A stretch of 64,000 nt of DNA, taken from NCBI GenBank assembly GCA_033032175.1, contig CM065322.1, positions 7,068,001 through 7,132,000 of the forward strand, read 5' to 3'. Positions within the stretch are counted from its first letter, which is position 1; the number at the start of each line of letters is the position of its first letter. A program made the translations under genes and the position numbers. Of this stretch, positions 59,534 to 64,000 are shown one piece after another. The notes beneath the pieces were generated by a model. That model had not been told where the DNA came from. It searched no databases and saw only the letters and a program-made list of their open reading frames with translations. The stretch is from Saturnia japonica (taxonomy: Eukaryota; Arthropoda; Insecta; Lepidoptera; Saturniidae).

Positions 59534-59544
59534 TTGAGAGAAAA

Positions 59545-59930
59545 TAATCACGATTAACGCTCGCACAACGGACCATCTCAAAACTACAGAAGTTATGACT
59601 GGAAGCTCTCCGTCACCCACCTTATTCACCATTCCTTGCTCCATCATATTTTTTACCGAATTTGGGATGTTTTTTAACAGGGGAAAATTTTCAAATCCTA
59701 TGAAACGGATTAAATGTTCCTTTAAATAATTCATCGATTCCCGTCTCCAGGATTTCTAAAGAGAGGCATCAGTGAACTTCCAATAGAATCATAAAAGTGC
59801 GTAGATAATAATTGACAACACCAGGACTTATTTAATATACACTTAATTTTTTTCTTATGTTTGATCTTTTCTATTTAAAACGGAAATTTCGTATTTAAAC
59901 CCATATTATTTACTTTAACGGACCTTATTT
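59545..59930 (+). mobile_element. Mariner 3' remnant, strongly decayed
   Basis: The plus strand starts at a catalytic HDNAR-like word (CACGATTAACGCTCGC, one extra base) and reads GKFSNPMKRIKCSF, FIDSRLQDF and, after a shift, RGISELP...KCVDNN. It ends with a decayed terminal repeat (AAACGGAAATTTCGTATTTA). The order matches the mariner at 38042. The minus-strand open frame over it is not a gene. Confidence 0.65.
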
Positions 59931-59984
59931 AAAAAATAGCTTTAGAATTTTTTGGTATATTATGTTAATTATGTAATAATGGTT

Positions 59985-60250
59985 CAGGTGGTAGCGTGTA
60001 CGGACAATGCGTCGATCGACATGAGTTCGAATCCCTGTAATGAATGAGTATTCGGTTAAAGAAAACATCGAGATGAAATCATAGCAGTGCTCGGGCTTTT
60101 CCTAATATCCTCCTGGCTAGCTAACCGCCCTCAAGTTGAACATCAATACGTGTGGTCTGGCAGCTGCACTTGAAAAACTGTCTTCCACTAGGTTTAGCAT
60201 GCTACCGTCTTGGGCCACATCGACACGTAAAATCAGGTGAGATTGTAGTT
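59985..60250 (+). repeat. tRNA-derived SINE, best copy in the window
   Basis: It begins GTGGTAGCGTGTACGG, has a B-box match GAGTTCGAATCCC at 60023-60035, then AAGAAAACATCGAGATGAAA, GGCAGCTGCACTTGAAAAAC and CACATCGACACGTAAAATCA. This is the order seen at 3598 and 48130 on the other strand. RNA polymerase III promoter boxes are typical of such SINEs. It is not a tRNA gene: no cloverleaf is present. Confidence 0.65.
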
Positions 60251-60534
60251 AAAACGGCTAAAACTTTAACGATAAAAATGGTATGTTTTCTAAAAACAAT
60301 CCTATGACCTTATTAGGATAAATATTAAGATTGTGACAGTGATTTCGAAACAAAATTTATAGCCTCGAATAATCCGAGTCTAAATGTTGTTAACCTAGAA
60401 TTTTCTTGTGTTTCTAGTATTTCGCCACAGTCGCACATCTAGAGACTATATGCTCTATGTTATTATGTAGGAACAATTTTTTATCTTGTACCAACTATAT
60501 AATTAATTTAAAGTGGTAATTTTCTGATTTTTTA

Positions 60535-60650
60535 GGCTCTTAAAAGTTACTTATAAACGTCAAAACACTACCACCCGTTCGGAAAACATCCCAATCATCG
60601 AGAAAAACCGGTGGGAAACTCGATCGAGTTCAGGTTCATCAATATTTTTT
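60535..60650 (-). repeat. CR1-like LINE 3' tail fragment
   Basis: It shares CACTACCACCCGTTCGGAAA and CATCGAGAAAAACCGG with the 3' UTR at 11930-12020, read in the same orientation. Confidence 0.6.
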
Positions 60651-61685
60651 TGGTGTTTTTTTTTTGACTATACTAATAAATTATATTTGAGAACTTTGAT
60701 TTCATTATACATATTTCTGCATATTAATGATAAATTTTAATGCATATTCTGACCAAATCATTCCAATGCATTATTTACTCCGAAATAAACTCAAGAAAAT
60801 AAAATGTAAAAATTTGTTTTATATTTTCAATTAAGTGTATAGGTAACTTTTTATATCTACAGCTTTTTGCTTAGTTCTTCTTTATGCGTCACGTGTCTTT
60901 TCAAATATATTGAGTATCTCAATTTGCTGTACGTCCGTGTTCCTTTTTACCAAAAAAATTTACTTAAGGTAAGTAAAACTATTAAACCGAATTCATCAAA
61001 CCGCGAGACAAAATTTAAAAAAAAAACTTGTCATATTCTTTACAAGTGAAATGTCAAATAAGTTTGTAATAAATATAAACGAGTTTATGGTGGGGTCTTG
61101 ATCTGTTTGTTTTAATTTTTAATTCAAAATCTACGTTATTTGGTTTGGCACTATGTTTTTGTAATATTGGTGGCATTTTGCGTGATATAGTTTGGTTAAA
61201 GTGCTCAAGTGAAGAGAATTATAAATAATAACTATAGTGCGTTTTTTATTCCCGCGGAGTAAAATGACATTTCATGTGTTGCTAGTTTATTGGGTTTTTG
61301 GAACGAAGTCCCTTATCGCACGGTACGGACTTGTATCGAGGATGGGGGCTAGCGAAAAAAAAATTGTAGGAGTTTTCCGTCACGACCCTTTCTCTATATA
61401 TATAGTGTAGATGGTTATCCATTGTGCATATGCTATTGGCTGTGCCCAGTCATAGGTGCACGCTTATTAGTTCAAGGGTACGAAATTCGTTCCAACCGAG
61501 TATTCCACGAGACTCACGCATTTTTTAAATAGTGATGTCACTAATCGGAACTAATCGTTAAAACGTACGATAAAGGCCGAATAAAGCAGACAAAATCGCG
61601 TCTCCCGTGGGCCAATCGAAGTATTCTTATTTTGTTTTTTTTTTTGTAATTTTTTGCTATAAGAGTTTGCTGATTTATGTAATGA
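60651..61685. other. Intergenic, no gene seen
   Basis: AT-rich. A tail-like stretch around 61130-61400 ends near CTATATATATAGTGTAG and may be an old repeat. Not identified. Confidence 0.3.
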
Positions 61686-63175
61686 TAATCATCATCATCA
61701 TCATCCTGCTTCTAACCGTTTTCGGTTACAGCGACCGCTTGAACTCTTTATTCTAACAGTCTGACTGTTCTGCCCTATCGTGTGCACGTACAGATGTGTC
61801 CTATCGTCGCCGTAAACGTGCGGTCACATTTGGGGTAAGCCAGAACACCGTCACAGTAGTTATTACGTATAGCCGCAAGTAGTCTGTCTGGCTATCAGTT
61901 TATTACGCTTCTTGTCTAGCTCTTCTTTTCTTCTTTCCTCAAAAGCGTAAATCTTTTGGTTTAAAAAGTTCCTCCACTCTGAACGTTTCTCAGCAGTTGA
62001 TTCTCATTCAGCAGGGTTTCATGTGTCGTTTTAGCACATCTTTATACTGTAACAGCTGTTGGCATTGCTTTCGCTTGCCTTCTTGAAGCTCACAGTAAAA
62101 GGTGCGCTTCACCACGCTCTCGTCTGGTCTCCGAAACACATGACCACACCAATGTAACTGTCGCCGCATTAGATACCCTTCCACGCCATATATATTAGCA
62201 CGACGTAGGACATTAGTATTTCTTACACGATCAGACCGGTGTATACGCACGATGTGTCTCAGACATTGAACGTGGAAATGGTCAAGTGTGCGTATATGTT
62301 TTCTATATAAGCACCATGTCTCCCATGAGTTTAATAGAATTGGCAACACGATGGCCATATAAACAGAGACCTTTGTCGCTAATTTGAGTTCATGCGAGCG
62401 AAAAACCTTTGAACTTAGCTTACCAAAGGAAGCTGAAGCTGCACCGACTCTGGCGTTAATTTCGACATCAAGTTCGCACTTAGATGTAATAGCGCTTCCC
62501 AAGTACCTAAACTTATCAACCTTATTCAGGACGTCCTGACCAATACATATTTGTAGCGGCACTTTCTGCGAACCTACAGTCATTACTTCAGTTTTGCCTA
62601 TGCTGATTTTGAGGCCGAATTTCTTACATGACTCTTCGAGACTAACTATCATCCTTTGTAAAGAAGCTGGAGAATCTGCTAGAAAACATAAGTCGTCTGC
62701 GTACATAATTTCCGTTACTTTATCACATGAGACTTTATAACGTGCTTTCAGTCTATCCAAATTAAACAGCCCTCCATCAAAACGAAAGCGTATTCTTACG
62801 CCTTCAGGATTCATCTGCAACGCATCCTTGACGACAACTGCGAATTATAGGGCGAACAGAGTCGGTGCAAGAACACAACCCTGCTTTACTCCACATGTGA
62901 CCGAATACAAAAATTTGTTTCTTCGCCGTTGACAGTAACGCAACATTGCATGTTATCATGCAGTAATCGGATCAAGCGCACAAATTAATCTGGGCATCCA
63001 ATTTGGATGAAATCTTCCATAGAGCCTCACGTGAAACGCTATCAAAAGCCTTTTCTAAGTCCACTTGAAGCTGTCGAATGCAGAAGATAGCTTCAGATGT
63101 TCCTCTCCCAGGGCGAAAACCAAATTGAAAAACCAATATTATATTATCGGATAGTTTGAATAACATAAAATATTT
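61686..63175 (-). mobile_element. Non-LTR retrotransposon, RT region and 3' end, broken
   Basis: Minus strand: FQFGFRPGRGTSEAIFCIRQ and DLEKAFDSVSREALW (62972-63178), a broken stretch (DNMQCCVTVNGEE), then an open 270-codon frame (62008-62820). This has the catalytic box [59 protein letters not shown] and [14 protein letters not shown]. About 25 codons are missing between RQLQ and VDLEK, and stops follow. A GAT-repeat tail (61687-61704 as ATC on plus) marks the 3' end. LINE clade not certain. Confidence 0.8.
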
Positions 63176-64000
63176 CAATTATTAAGTTAAAATCATCAAT
63201 TAAGTATTTAAAATCTTATGATTCAAATAATTGTACCGTAAAATATACGATAGTACAACACTACAAAAATAAACATTATTTTCAAGTTTGACATTAATAA
63301 TCGTCAATTTACTCCGTGGAATAAAAAAACGCAGTTATAGAAGCATGAAATTCAACAAAAACTTTCTGGACATTTTTAGCAAGAGAACTACATCTTTTTA
63401 AAGCGATGCTTGAACTCTGAAGATTAGAAAAATATTCCATCCACGGAACATGTGAATAATTTTGAATACACGTTGATATATAAGAAGAAGAAAATATAAA
63501 CATTATTTATTTGAAGAATTCGAGCCAATCGATCTATCTCAAAAGTTTAGCAGGCCAACCGATGCACTTGGATTCGAATGGAAGATATTTTTTTTTTTTA
63601 CTTGAATATACCATGATGTCCTCGACTTTATTTTTTCATTTCATTTGATATTTACCAAGTAATTTACATTTGAAATATTGGATACAAACATGTGAATAGA
63701 TTGTAGGTGTTAACTATAAAATCCTCAAATAAATTTACTAGTTCAAACTAGTATAGACATGCAATTGTAGCATGATCCCTATACAAAGTTTTTACGCGTA
63801 ACTATATACTTGACACGATATTGTACATTTGGCTAATTAGCACTCTGGGTAAACAAAATACATTTCGTATCACAGGAGTTTCAAGTTAATGCCTTGGTAA
63901 GATTAAAATTCATTTCTAAGGTTTTATATTTATTTAAAATTTTAAATGAAAAATCTAATGGCGCGTGTTGATGGAAGTCAAATAGTTCTGATGGAACGTC
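63176..64000. other. No feature seen to the window end
   Basis: AT-rich sequence. No first exon of gene B (ATG plus about 20 codons ending in phase 0 with a donor on the minus strand) was found here. Confidence 0.3.

Noticed and set aside
59525..59734. 69-codon minus-strand frame
   Set aside because: The plus strand reads as decayed mariner transposase; the frame is a chance shadow.
60020..60040. tRNA gene suggested by GTTCGAATCC
   Set aside because: Only the promoter boxes fit; no cloverleaf or anticodon arm, and the downstream part is the SINE body.
56266..64000. Search for the first coding exon of gene B
   Set aside because: No minus-strand ATG frame ending in phase 0 at a good donor was found; probably outside the window.

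Overview
The window looks like nuclear DNA of a butterfly or moth. It is AT-rich, has intron-containing genes with GT/AG junctions, and carries a mix of repeats typical of Lepidoptera: cecropia-type mariners, Jockey, CR1-like and R1-like LINEs, Ty3/gypsy elements, Helitron remnants with Lep1-like termini, and a tRNA-derived SINE family. Species cannot be named from the sequence alone. Family assignments rest on motifs read by eye, because no database search was possible.

The only host genes recognised are two tandem sugar-transporter paralogues of the major facilitator superfamily (facilitated trehalose transporter, Tret1-like), both on the minus strand. Gene A has eight coding exons: 37051-37119, 9123-9258, 8437-8665, 4014-4170, 3093-3310, 2396-2567, 1386-1672 and 502-781. 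They join in frame into 515 codons plus a stop. Its first intron is about 27.8 kb and holds nearly all the large transposons. Gene B has seven exons: 56130-56265, 50146-50374, 49237-49393, 48461-48684, 47705-47875, 47049-47335 and 46421-46706. Exon lengths and phases match gene A almost exactly. Its first coding exon was not found and probably lies beyond the window, and one exon carries a one-base deletion.

Layout. 1-455: mariner fragment abutting the 3' end of gene A. 502-9258: gene A exons 8 to 2, with SINE, Jockey and LINE fragments in introns. 9.3-37.0 kb: gene A intron 1, containing a CR1-like LINE (11.9-13.6 kb), a young Ty3/gypsy element that is partly duplicated and interrupted by a 548-bp poly-C/poly-A run (14.9-24.2 kb), an old Ty3/gypsy element (24.3-28.2 kb), an R1-like LINE ORF1 with an internal tandem duplication (28.6-31.2 kb), a third gypsy pol relic (31.4-32.7 kb) and half a mariner (33.3-33.75 kb). 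37.0-38.0 kb: gene A exon 1 and putative promoter. 38.0-45.2 kb: a mariner split by a solo LTR, a second solo LTR in another repeat, a LINE 3' end, Helitron-like repeats and a MITE. 46.4-56.3 kb: gene B with Jockey and mariner insertions in its large intron. 56.7-64.0 kb: decayed Helitron helicase, Lep1-like repeat, mariner remnant, SINE and a broken LINE reverse transcriptase.

The transporters would move sugars such as trehalose or hexoses across the plasma membrane by facilitated diffusion. Everything else is mobile DNA, most of it visibly broken. The 14.9-24.2 kb interval has several signs of assembly or read error, and coordinates there should be treated with caution. No undescribed biological system stands out. 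The most interesting points are a candidate -1 frameshift site in the young gypsy element, a conserved hairpin in the Jockey 3' UTR, datable nested insertions, and the very large transposon-filled first intron.
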